Positions 28,302 to 37,118 of a DNA stretch of 64,000 nucleotides are shown here, piece after piece; the first letter of the stretch is position 1; each line of letters starts with the position of its first letter. The DNA is from an uncultured Acidobacteriota bacterium. GTDB taxonomy: Bacteria; Acidobacteriota; CAIWXX01. Position numbers and translations under genes: made by a program. The stretch is taken from assembly GCA_903916735.1 (NCBI GenBank), contig CAIWXX010000053.1:152260-216259 (forward strand). Reading direction: 5' to 3'. Under the pieces are notes generated by a model. It ran no database searches. It was not told the DNA's origin and worked only from the letters and a program-made list of their open reading frames with translations.

Positions 28302-28880
28302 ATGGTAGAGCAAAGGGTGGCGGGAGATAGCGATCAGAAGCTCGTCACCCGGATATTGAAGGGGGAGAAGGACGCCTTCGAGATGATCATGGAAAGATAC
28401 CAGAGACCCATCATCAACTTCACCTACCGAATGACCCATGATCGAGAAATCGCTTTGGATCTCGCGCAGGAAGTTTTCATCAAAGCGTACAACTCACTGA
28501 ATAGTTACAATTCCGGATACAAGCTCAGCACATGGCTCTATAAAATTGCCTCGAATCATGTCATCGATTATCTGAGGAAAAAGGAGCCTCGCTGGGTATC
28601 AATTGATACCTCGGCTGAGGAGGATGGCCGTCCTATGGATCTTCCAGCGATCCAGGAAAACCAGGTTGATTCCCTGGTTTTCTCCGAAAAGCTGGAAAAA
28701 ATCCAGACTGCCATCAAACGTCTTCCTTTGTCCTACCGACGCCTGATCACCCTCCGCCATGTCAATGAATGCAGCTATGAGGAGATTGCAGCGATTTGCT
28801 CTCTTCCACTCGGAACTGTAAAGAACAGAATCTTTCGGGCGCGGGAGATGCTGAGAGCGGAATTGGATGGAATCCTATGA
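28302..28880 (+). CDS. ECF-type RNA polymerase sigma factor (sigma-E/W-like)
   Basis: 192 aa. Region 2 is seen in DAFEMIMERYQRPIINFTYR, the DLAQEVFIKAYNSL motif and STWLYKIASNHVIDYLRK; region 4 is a helix-turn-helix in LPLSYRRLITLRHVNECSYE and LPLGTVKNRIFRARE. It would direct polymerase to envelope-stress-type promoters. The stop codon overlaps the start of the anti-sigma gene (ATGA), a usual arrangement that keeps the two in balance. ATG 28302 is used; the ribosome site is poor, and GTG 28317 is possible. Confidence 0.95.
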   Translation: MVEQRVAGDSDQKLVTRILKGEKDAFEMIMERYQRPIINFTYRMTHDREIALDLAQEVFIKAYNSLNSYNSGYKLSTWLYKIASNHVIDYLRKKEPRWVSIDTSAEEDGRPMDLPAIQENQVDSLVFSEKLEKIQTAIKRLPLSYRRLITLRHVNECSYEEIAAICSLPLGTVKNRIFRAREMLRAELDGIL

Positions 28881-29443
28881 AACAGCATCCGGCTCTCCTG
28901 GACATCAGCTCTTATATCGACAAGGAGCTCCCCTCCTATCGATGGCGAGAAGTCAAGCTTCATCTTGAGGTTTGCGACACGTGCCGGAAAGAGGCGACAA
29001 GCCTCCGGCGTTTGGGGGAAGCGGTGGCGGAAGTGCCTACATTGGAAATCCCCGTTGACTTCAGGAAACAGGTCCTTCGACGTGTGACACCATACCATTC
29101 CTATCGAAAGCCGGCCTTGGCCGCATCAATTGTATTCGCTTCGCTGACGCTCCTGACGGGTGGCACGCTCGTCGGCTGGGGACTCTCTACTGAGAGAGGC
29201 GGCGGCAACGATCTAGGAACAATTCTGACATCATCGATCGAAACAATTCTCTCTTTGCTGAGATCGACGATTTTGGTAGCGCGTATCGGCTGGAGTGTCT
29301 GTTCATCACTCGTTGAATCGCTCGCCTGCATCGTCACGCACCAAGGCGCCGCGATCCCCGCAGTTCTGGTTCTGACCGCGGTGGTCCTTGCATATTTTCT
29401 TGGAAGGAGCCTCCAGGGCTATCACAGGAACCGGATCGCATAA
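28877..29443 (+). CDS. Zinc-finger anti-sigma factor, membrane-anchored
   Basis: 188 aa from ATG 28877. The N-terminal zinc-binding anti-sigma motif is present as H29-x3-C33-x2-C36 (KLHLEVCDTC) after a helical DISSYIDKELPS. One hydrophobic segment follows at about 83-105 and a second near the C-terminus (IPAVLVLTAVVLAYFLG), so the protein crosses the inner membrane twice or is held by both. It would hold the upstream sigma factor inactive until released, presumably by a stress signal. Its stop overlaps the next start (TAATG). Confidence 0.92.
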   Translation: MKQHPALLDISSYIDKELPSYRWREVKLHLEVCDTCRKEATSLRRLGEAVAEVPTLEIPVDFRKQVLRRVTPYHSYRKPALAASIVFASLTLLTGGTLVGWGLSTERGGGNDLGTILTSSIETILSLLRSTILVARIGWSVCSSLVESLACIVTHQGAAIPAVLVLTAVVLAYFLGRSLQGYHRNRIA

Positions 29444-30390
29444 TGGTCAAGCAAATTTTCATTTCTCTTGTGGCAGCGAGTGCCATTCTATCGATCGGGG
29501 TCGCAGCTGCTTTGGCGTTTCCGCCGGAAAGCAGCAAGGAACCTTTTACGAAGGACATCCATCTCGTCAAGGGCCAGGAAACCCAGCGAGATCTCGTCTC
29601 GATCGGCGGCCGGATCATCGTTGACGGCAATGCTAAGCAGGATGTTGTCGTCGTGGGAGGTACGCTCGAAGTGAACGGCTCCGTAGGCGGAAATGTTGTC
29701 GCCATCGGCGCTCCCGTCAAGCTGGGCGCTCATGCTGTTCTCAAAAACGATCTGACATGTTTCGGCGCGACTCTCGACCGGGCCGAAGGCGCTCAAATTC
29801 TGGGGGAAACTGTCTATATCAATTCCCCCAATGAACTGGTGAATCGCCTCTTCAAGGAACTTTCAATCGCGCCCTTTCTCAAATCGGACTGGACGGCCAT
29901 CGTCATCGGCATCAAGTTGATGTTATTGTTCACATGGTTTCTTATCGCCACCTGCATTGTCCTCGCCTTTCCAAACCAAGTGAAGATGACATCAGAAGAA
30001 ATCGGCCGGAATTTTTTACGCTTTGGCCTCATCGGGCTCCTCGGATTTGCCTCACTGACCGTCCTGATTATTATCCTGGCCATGCTCTGCCTTGTGATCA
30101 TCGGCATACCACTCCTGATTCTGTTGATCGTATTTGCGATATTGATCAAGCTCTTCGGAAATGTCTCGATTTTTTATTTCTTCGGAAACCGCCTTCTGAA
30201 TGCGCTCAAATGGCGCGGAGAATCCAGTGTCTTCGTCGTCATGGCTGGGCTGGCATTTCTCGGTCTGATCGAATTCATCCCGATTATCGGCGGACTCGCC
30301 TGGACGATCCTCAGCATCATTGGCATCGGAGCCACGCTGGCAACCAAATTCGGGACAGGCCAGCCATGGCTTTCTCGGAGTCACAGTTAA
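29443..30390 (+). CDS. Bactofilin-like beta-helix repeat plus polytopic membrane domain
   Basis: 315 aa with a signal-like N-terminus (ISLVAASAILSIGVAAALAF). Residues about 40-125 form repeated strands of the kind VSIGGRIIVDGNAKQDVVVV, GGTLEVNGSVGGNVVAIG and APVKLGAHAVLKNDL, a right-handed beta-helix like the polymer-forming (bactofilin) fold. The C-terminal half has four or five hydrophobic helices. Proteins of this layout are widespread and uncharacterised. Being translationally coupled to the sigma/anti-sigma pair suggests an envelope role or output of that regulator. Confidence 0.8.
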   Translation: MVKQIFISLVAASAILSIGVAAALAFPPESSKEPFTKDIHLVKGQETQRDLVSIGGRIIVDGNAKQDVVVVGGTLEVNGSVGGNVVAIGAPVKLGAHAVLKNDLTCFGATLDRAEGAQILGETVYINSPNELVNRLFKELSIAPFLKSDWTAIVIGIKLMLLFTWFLIATCIVLAFPNQVKMTSEEIGRNFLRFGLIGLLGFASLTVLIIILAMLCLVIIGIPLLILLIVFAILIKLFGNVSIFYFFGNRLLNALKWRGESSVFVVMAGLAFLGLIEFIPIIGGLAWTILSIIGIGATLATKFGTGQPWLSRSHS

Positions 30391-30703
30391 AGGCAGAAAC
30401 ACGCGCATTGAGAGTGGCTGGGCGCGCATCCGTGCCTGCTGTCGGTGAAGGCGAAGGCAGTTCATCGCCCTCACGAGTTACATGAGATGATGAAATCATT
30501 CATCACCCCAATATGCCGCGCTCGCTGAGTTCTGTGGGAGTCCCCCTTCATGGATCGACTCTGGGGTTGCCTTTTTACTTTTCGCTTTTTACTTCCTCAA
30601 TCCGCGGGTCCTGCTCATGGATTGGGTGCGCCCATCTTGGATTGCAACGGATGGAATAGCGTTTAAGAAAAGCAGATACGGCGTGGTCGTCGAGATCTCA
30701 ATC
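30391..30703. other. Gene-free stretch with A/T-rich repeat
   Basis: Nothing coding is supported. A T-rich run near 30571-30598 repeats CTTTTTACTTT twice. Between the plus-strand sigma cassette and the minus-strand ferredoxin, convergent transcripts should end here, but I find no clean terminator. Confidence 0.3.
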
Positions 30704-30910
30704 CTAACTTGCTGATCCGACCGCCGGTGCCGGACCTTCATATGATCGCACGATACACTGCACAGGACAGATCGGTTCGCAGGCACCGCATTCCGTGCAG
30801 GCGGATGTGATGTGAAAGCGGTCTCCGCGCTCCTCGATCGCCTCATCTTCGCAGACTTCAAGGCATTCAGCGCATCCGATGCATTCACTCGTGATCATGA
30901 GTGAAGCCAT
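30704..30910 (-). CDS. 2[4Fe-4S] ferredoxin
   Basis: 68 aa from ATG 30910. Two clusters of cysteines: ECIGCAECLEVCEDEAIE (C-x2-C-x2-C-x3-C) and ACTECGACEPICPVQCI. This is the small bacterial clostridial-type ferredoxin that carries low-potential electrons in the cytosol. The first cluster lacks the usual proline after its last cysteine. Upstream in-frame residues before ATG 30910 look non-native, and GGGGG lies at ribosome-site distance. A second small ferredoxin is encoded at 55.6 kb. Confidence 0.95.
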   Translation of the reverse strand: MASLMITSECIGCAECLEVCEDEAIEERGDRFHITSACTECGACEPICPVQCIVRSYEGPAPAVGSAS

Positions 30911-31117
30911 GTTCTTACCCCCTGAATCAATATTGTTCCTGGAATTGATTCGATATCCAGGACGTGGATTGCTTCTTGGCATTATCACGATGGCGGCCAG
31001 AGGAGCCGTGGCGGGGCAAAGCTGACACGAGAAACTCCGTCGGTTCCTCTGCGCCTCTGAATCCAGAATTAAAAAAATATCTTATTACCAATTTCAATGC
31101 CTCGGAACTAGATCCAT

Positions 31118-31678
31118 CTATACTGTTTTGAGTTCCTGTTCTTTCTTCTTGAGAAGCTCTTCGATTTTCGCCGTATGATCATCTGTTTGCTTCTGTACCT
31201 GCTCAAGACTCCGCCGTTCCTCATCTTGACTGATCTTTTTCTCTTTTTCAAGCTTCTTGGCCTCTTCGTTCGCATCACGCCGAATCATACGCAAGGCGTT
31301 GCGGGCGTCTTCAGCGAGCTTGTGGATGTGCTTGATGAGCTTCTGACGGCGTTCTTCGTTGAGTGGGGGAATTGGTATCTTGATGATTTTCCCGTCATTG
31401 ACAGGATTCAGATCCAGATCACTTTTCCGAATCGCTTTTTCAATCGTCGCGAGAAGCGTTGCGTCCCAAGGTTGCGCGGTGAGCAGATTTGGCTCTGGCG
31501 CCTGCAGAGTCGCCACCTGGTTGAGAGGCGTCGGTGTTCCAAAATAATCCACGTGAATTCCGTCCAGGATACTGATGGTGGCTCTCCCGCTCCGCACCCC
31601 AGCTAGTTCACGCCGGTAAGCATCGATGGTTTGCTCCATTTTTAATCTGCACTTGCCGATGACTTCTTTCAGTTCCAC
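31118..31678 (-). CDS. frr: Ribosome recycling factor
   Basis: 186 aa, normal length. The hallmark RSGRATISILDGIHVDYFGT and TPLNQVATLQAPEP near the N-terminus, IPIPPLNEERRQKLIKHIHK in the middle, and the helical C-terminus (DANEEAKKLEKEKKIS) are all present. Splits the post-termination ribosome with EF-G. GTG start at 31678 with GGAGG 5 bases upstream. Usually frr follows pyrH; here that gene is not adjacent. Confidence 0.99.
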   Translation of the reverse strand: MELKEVIGKCRLKMEQTIDAYRRELAGVRSGRATISILDGIHVDYFGTPTPLNQVATLQAPEPNLLTAQPWDATLLATIEKAIRKSDLDLNPVNDGKIIKIPIPPLNEERRQKLIKHIHKLAEDARNALRMIRRDANEEAKKLEKEKKISQDEERRSLEQVQKQTDDHTAKIEELLKKKEQELKTV

Positions 31679-31797
31679 GTGGTCCTCCTCTATTCACAAA
31701 TTGGTTCATTCTTTTGCGCTCTCAATTCGAGCCCGACAGTTCCCGAAACAGGTAGGATCCCATCGGACTCGAGTATGGGTACAGCGGTCGAGGCGGT

Positions 31798-32274
31798 TTA
31801 CTTCGCGCCTTCGGTTTGATTGGTCAGATAATTTTCGATACCCATCTGACTAATCTGATCCTGCTGGACTTCGGCCCAGTCAACATGCACTTCCTCGTCT
31901 TTCAGGATTTTCACGAGCAAATCCTTCGAGCCGTTGTCCCCGACGCTGACGGCAAGACTGATGGTGTCATTATAAGCTTTGACGGCGGCAAGCTCTGCAG
32001 CGTAGTCACGAGCGATAATCTCGGTAACGTTTTTCCCAATTTTCATTGGATTGAGTTTGGAGACGGTGGGGATCCCAGTGAGAAAGAGAATCCGGCCGAT
32101 CAGCCATTCAGCATGGCGCATCTCTTCAATGGCCTGTTTCTCGATGGCCTTATGCAGCTTGGAATAGCCCCAGTTATCACACATCTCGGAGTGGACCATG
32201 TACTGATTGATGGCCGTCAACTCTTCCGCCAGCAGTTTATTCAGCGCAGCCAGTAGTTTAGTATCACCCTTCAT
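31798..32274 (-). CDS. bfr: Bacterioferritin
   Basis: 158 aa from ATG 32274 (GGAGG upstream; the longer frame to 32337 is rejected). Iron-site ligands: Glu in LLAEELTAINQY, the pair in EEMRHAEWL that also supplies the haem-binding methionine, and EEVHVDW near the C-terminus. Twenty-four copies form an iron-storage shell with haem between subunits. Stands alone. Confidence 0.97.
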   Translation of the reverse strand: MKGDTKLLAALNKLLAEELTAINQYMVHSEMCDNWGYSKLHKAIEKQAIEEMRHAEWLIGRILFLTGIPTVSKLNPMKIGKNVTEIIARDYAAELAAVKAYNDTISLAVSVGDNGSKDLLVKILKDEEVHVDWAEVQQDQISQMGIENYLTNQTEGAK

Positions 32275-32514
32275 TCTTGTCCTCCTTGGTGCCTTTCCGG
32301 CAAAGTAAGTTATATTTCGTCGATCAACTCCAACCATTTTAGCACAGGTTGAGCCAGGGAGGGTTGCAAACGGTTTCTATGGCCGGAGACGAGGATCCAA
32401 TGAGCGAACGCCCGATATCATTGTTTCGCGCCGGATCGACTCAAAGCCTCAATGCCGGTGCCGAGATCATCGCCGGTTCGACGCCTTCTGATGCATAAGC
32501 ACCCGATATAAATT

Positions 32515-33495
32515 TCACGCCATCAAGCTGCACATGGCGGCGACATCCACAATATCGTCCACACTGCAACCACGCGACAGGTCACAGTAGGGCTTGCGGA
32601 GTCCCTGAATGATCGGCCCAATAGCCTGAGCGCCTGCCAGACGTTCTGTCAGCTTATAACCGATATTGCCTGCTTCCAGATTCGGGAAGATCAAGACGTT
32701 GGCTTTGCCGGCAACGAGCGAGCCGGGTGATTTCCGCTCGCCGACGGATGGAACGAGAGCAGCATCGACCTGGAGTTCACCGTCGACGAGCAGTTGGGGA
32801 GACCGATCCCGTACCAACTTCGTCGCCAGTTGGACTTTCTCTACCGTAGGAGATGAGGCACTCCCCTTGGTCGAATAAGAGAGCATAGCGACCCGCGGTT
32901 CTTCTCCCGTCACGGCCTGAAAATTTCGCGCCGTTGAAATTGCGATATCAGCCAGCTGCTCGGCATTCGGATCCGGGACAACAGCGCAGTCTGCATAAGC
33001 CAGCAGTCGATTGGGGAAGACCATGATGAAGTAGCTGCTCACGATTGAACATCCTTCAGCAACGCCAACCGTATGAATCGCAGCTCGCAGCACGTCGCCC
33101 GTCGATGAGATGGAACCACCGACGACGGCATCGACCTTGCGATTGTCCAGCATCATGCCTGCAAAATACAACGGCTGCTGGATTTTCCCTGCCGCCTCTT
33201 CCAGCGTCATGCCCTTGGCCTTCCTTTTCTCAAAAAGAAGCTTGTCGAATTCATCCTTGAACTCGGATGTAGCCGGTTCAATGATTTCAATACCACCCAA
33301 GGAAACCTTTTTCTGCGAGGCCTGCGTCTGAATGCTCTGCCGATCACCGATAAGAAATGGACGGGCGATTTTAGAATCCACAAGAATGCGAGCTGCCTGA
33401 ATGGCTCGAATATCCTGCGAATCCGGAAAAGCCACTCGATGATTTGCCGTGGAAGCTTTCTCTCTGATTTTGTCGATGAATGTGTCGTTTCCCAT
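32515..33495 (-). CDS. pta: Phosphate acetyltransferase (phosphotransacetylase)
   Basis: 326 aa, the short single-domain form. [40 protein letters not shown] and [20 protein letters not shown], then [20 protein letters not shown] are standard for the family, which also includes phosphotransbutyrylases. Converts acyl-CoA and phosphate to acyl phosphate. Follows the acetate kinase gene in the same direction; the pair makes ATP from acetyl-CoA. AGGA precedes ATG 33495 at 8 bases. Confidence 0.95.
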   Translation of the reverse strand: MGNDTFIDKIREKASTANHRVAFPDSQDIRAIQAARILVDSKIARPFLIGDRQSIQTQASQKKVSLGGIEIIEPATSEFKDEFDKLLFEKRKAKGMTLEEAAGKIQQPLYFAGMMLDNRKVDAVVGGSISSTGDVLRAAIHTVGVAEGCSIVSSYFIMVFPNRLLAYADCAVVPDPNAEQLADIAISTARNFQAVTGEEPRVAMLSYSTKGSASSPTVEKVQLATKLVRDRSPQLLVDGELQVDAALVPSVGERKSPGSLVAGKANVLIFPNLEAGNIGYKLTERLAGAQAIGPIIQGLRKPYCDLSRGCSVDDIVDVAAMCSLMA

Positions 33496-33524
33496 TATTT
33501 ATATCCTCATAATTCCATGAAGTT

Positions 33525-33612
33525 CTACCGCGGCGCACACTTCCAAAAAATCGCGCACGTCCGTGCTGCCAACGCGAATCGCCTCACCGTACGCCTTCTC
33601 CTACCGCGGCGC
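33525..33612. repeat. 12-bp direct repeat flanking a GC-rich spacer
   Basis: CTACCGCGGCGC occurs at 33525-33536 and 33601-33612, period 76. The right copy covers the end of the ackA gene including its stop; the spacer reads as an in-frame extension of ackA on the minus strand. See finding; chance is possible. Confidence 0.4.
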
Positions 33613-34866
33613 TTCGTTACTAGGAACCGAGAAAGATGGCATCACGCCGCCCAGGACACGGACGACGTCACGAGCGATCACTCGTTCCTCGTTCGTCGGA
33701 ATGATGATGATCGCACTGCGTGATGATGCTTTTGAGACGATCATTTCCTGCCCTCGAGGGGCCTTGCGGTTTACATCCGGATCCAGGTCCAGGCCCAGGA
33801 AATCCAGGCCCACAGTTGAAGCTTCGCGAACCAAATCCGAGTTCTCCCCTATTCCTCCGGTAAAAACAACTGCATCAATCCCATTCATGGCTGCGGCATA
33901 GCCCCCGATATACTTTCTGATGCGATAGCAGAAAATGTCGAACGCAAGTTGTGCGCGATGGTTGCCGCTGCCGACAGCTTTTTCGATCTCTCGCATATCG
34001 GAGGAAACGCCCGAGATTCCATAAAGGCCGGAGTGTTTATTGAGCATGGCGTTGAGCTGGCTGAGTGTCAGCTCTTCCATCGCCATCACCCAAGGAAGTA
34101 TCGCCGCATCCATGTCGCCGCTGCGAGTGCCCATCAGCAGGCCTTCCAACGGAGTAAATCCCATCGTTGTGTCCACCGAGTGTCCGCGATCGATGGCGGC
34201 CATGGAGCAGCCGTTGCCGAGGTGGCATGTGATGATCCGCATCTCCTCAAGCTTGCGTCCAAGCAGCTTGGCCGCTCGGAGAGAAACATACCTGTGAGAT
34301 GTCCCATGAAACCCGTAGCGACGAATCGCATGATGCGTATATAAATCATAGGGCAGACCATAGATGAAGGCTTTGGGCGGCATCGATTGGTGAAAGGCGG
34401 TATCGAATACGGCGAATTGGGGGACATCGGACAAAAGGCTGCGAGCGGCTATGATCCCACGGAGATTATGGGGATTGTGGAGCGGCGCCAGCACAACGCA
34501 CTCCTCGATCATCGCCTCGACCTCGGGTGTGATCTGCACCGATGAGGCAAACTTCTCTCCTCCATGAACCACTCGATGGCCAACCGCTTCGATTTCCTTG
34601 ACGTCCTTAAGAACTCCGTACTCAGGATGGGCCAAGACCTTCAAGACGCGTTCGACAGCAGCCCGATGCTCGAGAATTTCTCCGATTTCCTGGTATGGCT
34701 TGCGCCCTGGAGTATCCATGGAGAGACGCGAATCAGACAGCCCAATCTTCTCAACTAAACCGCGCGCTACAGTGACATCCGAATTGGCTTCGATCATTTC
34801 GAGTGACGTTTCGATGACCTGGAATTTCACCGAAGATGATCCACAATTCAGAACCAAAACTTTCAT
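33601..34866 (-). CDS. ackA: Acetate kinase
   Basis: 421 aa. Begins VLVLNCGSSSVKFQVIE (phosphate loop), then VVHGGEKFASSVQITPEVEA, FDTAFHQSMP, RYGFHGTSHRYV, CHLGNGCSMAAIDRGHSVDT and FTPLEGLLMGTRSGDMDAA; all the active-site blocks are intact. Converts acetyl phosphate and ADP to acetate and ATP. Lies between hbd and pta in one run on the minus strand. The C-terminal residues after VVRVLGG are extra compared with most acetate kinases and end in the direct repeat. Confidence 0.98.
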   Translation of the reverse strand: MKVLVLNCGSSSVKFQVIETSLEMIEANSDVTVARGLVEKIGLSDSRLSMDTPGRKPYQEIGEILEHRAAVERVLKVLAHPEYGVLKDVKEIEAVGHRVVHGGEKFASSVQITPEVEAMIEECVVLAPLHNPHNLRGIIAARSLLSDVPQFAVFDTAFHQSMPPKAFIYGLPYDLYTHHAIRRYGFHGTSHRYVSLRAAKLLGRKLEEMRIITCHLGNGCSMAAIDRGHSVDTTMGFTPLEGLLMGTRSGDMDAAILPWVMAMEELTLSQLNAMLNKHSGLYGISGVSSDMREIEKAVGSGNHRAQLAFDIFCYRIRKYIGGYAAAMNGIDAVVFTGGIGENSDLVREASTVGLDFLGLDLDPDVNRKAPRGQEMIVSKASSRSAIIIIPTNEERVIARDVVRVLGGVMPSFSVPSNEAPR

Positions 34867-34913
34867 CTCTTCTGTTCTCCCGTCTTGACAACGTCTGCAA
34901 TCACGGGGAGGCG

Positions 34914-35825
34914 TCAGCCCAACCCCGGAGTATCATCCGGCAATCGGTCAACCCGGTTAAGCTCTGTGTCGTATGCAAAAAAACCCTTGCCGACTCTCGC
35001 TCCCGTATAACCCGCCCTCACGAGCTTGCGCAGGATCGGGCACGGACGAAACTTCTGGTCACCGGTTTCGCGCTGAAGATCATCCAGCCAGTTGAGGACC
35101 TTGTGCAGGCCGGCGCGGTCTGCCCATTCCAGAGGCCCGAGCCGCCAATCATATCCAAGTTTCATTGCAAGATCGACCTGAGCCGCCGTGGCAACGCCTT
35201 CCAGAACAACATGCGCCGCTTCGTTAATCATCGGGACCATGACCCGTGTCGTCACGAATCCCGGGGATTCAAATTCCTCGATTGGTACCTTGCCGAGTAC
35301 GCGTGCAAAATGCCTGGCCGTCTCGAATGCCTCATCCCCTGTCACCTGACCTTTGACGATTTCGACAACTCGCGTCGTCGTAACAGGATAGAGGAAATGC
35401 ATTCCAAGAACTCGTTCAGGATGGGTTAACCCCTGAGCCAGCTCGGTAATCGATAGTGTCGATGTGTTGACGATGATCGGCGTCCCTTGTTCCAGGATTC
35501 CATCAACCTGACCAAGGATGGTTTTTTTGGCGGTGAAATCATCGTTGATTGTTTCAATCAACAGATCACACATGCAGGCCCGTTCGACATCCTTTGTGAA
35601 AATGATCCGCGTCAGAATCGCTTTTTTTTCTGATGGCGTGAGACTATAACGCTCGATTTCATGATCGAGATCATCTTCGAGGATTTTCTTGACGACGGCG
35701 GCGCGATCGGTGCTGATTTCAAGGACCACGACGGTCAACCCGGCTTGGGAGACTCGAGTGGCAATGGAACGTCCCATCATACCGCCACCGATGACTGATA
35801 TTTGATGTAGTTCTCGTTGACTCAT
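34914..35825 (-). CDS. 3-hydroxyacyl-CoA dehydrogenase family (hbd-like)
   Basis: 303 aa. The NAD-binding loop ISVIGGGMMGRSIATRVSQA, the catalytic region NTSTLSITELAQGLTHPERV and HFLYPVTTTRVVEIVKG, and VTTRVMVPMINEAAHVVLEG plus DLAMKLGYDWRLGPLEWADR give the short-chain hydroxyacyl / hydroxybutyryl-CoA dehydrogenase pattern. The C-terminal YTGARVGKGFFAYD is typical. Operon order hbd-ackA-pta suggests fermentation of acyl-CoA to acid and ATP; butyrate chemistry is possible but not shown. Confidence 0.92.
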   Translation of the reverse strand: MSQRELHQISVIGGGMMGRSIATRVSQAGLTVVVLEISTDRAAVVKKILEDDLDHEIERYSLTPSEKKAILTRIIFTKDVERACMCDLLIETINDDFTAKKTILGQVDGILEQGTPIIVNTSTLSITELAQGLTHPERVLGMHFLYPVTTTRVVEIVKGQVTGDEAFETARHFARVLGKVPIEEFESPGFVTTRVMVPMINEAAHVVLEGVATAAQVDLAMKLGYDWRLGPLEWADRAGLHKVLNWLDDLQRETGDQKFRPCPILRKLVRAGYTGARVGKGFFAYDTELNRVDRLPDDTPGLG

Positions 35826-35993
35826 AAGCGCACAAATTAACCCAACCGGGCGGGTGTGTCAAATCGCCGGCTCAAGGGGAAGTCGCCTCAAACAGCATCA
35901 TTCATAGGGCTCTCGACATCTTCTCCTTCCCGATTCTGGCCCGGCTTTCAGGCTTTTTAGAATAGGAAAATCCCAATGAATGATGGAGCTGCA

Positions 35994-37106
35994 CTACAAC
36001 AAATTCAGAATGACTTTGAACCACCAATTCGGCTGATAAGTAAATTGGATCGGCACGCCTTTCAGCGGATCGGAGGCTCCGAAGTAAACTTCAAAATTGG
36101 AATGCTCGCCACTTTCGGAATTCCAGACATCAAAGCGCGAAAACATGAGATCTCGATATGTCTTGGTTGTCTCTTTTTCCTGACCATGGAGCTTATAATG
36201 GGCCGTCTTTTCCTTGACCGGTGTGGCTTCCTGAAGCGTCACCGTGTATCGACGGGCATTGTAGATATAGCAGACCATTCGAGGTGCTTTCTTGCCGGAA
36301 AGAGCCTCCAGCATCATCCGGTTGAGGGTGAAAAGAAACCCTTGATCCCCGTCGCATCCCTTTTGTGATCGATCCATCTGTCGCATCTTCATCGGGGCAT
36401 TGGAAAGCTTTTCCATGACCAACGCTTCTGCATGATCGAACTGGTGAAGATTAAGATCCTCATTGGAGTAAAACGGTACGGTGCGCGAAACAGCTCCATC
36501 ACTATCCACACGACTGAGAATTGCTTCAAAATAGAACTGCTTCTTCTCCTGCTCATTCGAGAGTTCCGTCTTCATTTCTGAGACGCTGGCGCCTTTGGAA
36601 GCCTTCATGAATCCAAAAAACGCGCTCCCCGAGGACGGCCCGTTTCCGTTGTCTTTTTGGATAACTTCCGACGCCGCTCCCCAACGATTGATCTTGCGTG
36701 GGGCTTTGCCGGGATCCGATCCAAAAAGCAGATCGATGGCCTCCAGACGAGACTCATCGCCGGTTTCTCCGAAGCGGATATATCCGCCGCCAACATCATC
36801 TTTGCCGACCCAGAATAAGAGGAGGCGCACCTTCGCCGTCATGACATAGTCAAACTGAGTGCGATGCGACATGGGCGTCTTGATCCATCGGGCAACCTGG
36901 TTCAATTTTAAGACGCTTTGCGTTTGATTCGAGCTTTGGGCGCTACAGAGAGGGGCAAGGCAAAAGAAGAAACAGATAACATTCAGAAATTGACGATGCC
37001 GGCCGCAATTCGCAATCCGGATTCTTATCAAATGATCGATCAAGCTAGATGCCTCCAAAAATGGGGAGAGGCAGGATAGGCCTCCCATGTTTCGGCGATG
37101 AGTCAC
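35994..37106 (-). CDS. Secreted protein of unknown family
   Basis: Up to 370 aa; the true start is unsure because the hydrophobic signal (FLNVICFFFCLAPLCSAQS) lies some 40 residues in, so a later start is likely. The mature part is rich in charged residues, with no recognised domain, and has a repeated pattern of aromatic strands (YVMTAKVRLLLFWVGKDD; YFEAILSRVDSDG; YKLHGQEKETTKTYRDLMFS; FTYQPNWWFKVIL). Looks like a mostly beta protein acting outside the cytoplasm. It follows the gene for another unknown protein by 12 bases, so they likely form an operon. Confidence 0.75.
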   Translation of the reverse strand: MTHRRNMGGLSCLSPFLEASSLIDHLIRIRIANCGRHRQFLNVICFFFCLAPLCSAQSSNQTQSVLKLNQVARWIKTPMSHRTQFDYVMTAKVRLLLFWVGKDDVGGGYIRFGETGDESRLEAIDLLFGSDPGKAPRKINRWGAASEVIQKDNGNGPSSGSAFFGFMKASKGASVSEMKTELSNEQEKKQFYFEAILSRVDSDGAVSRTVPFYSNEDLNLHQFDHAEALVMEKLSNAPMKMRQMDRSQKGCDGDQGFLFTLNRMMLEALSGKKAPRMVCYIYNARRYTVTLQEATPVKEKTAHYKLHGQEKETTKTYRDLMFSRFDVWNSESGEHSNFEVYFGASDPLKGVPIQFTYQPNWWFKVILNLL

Positions 37107-37118
37107 TGACCTATTCTG

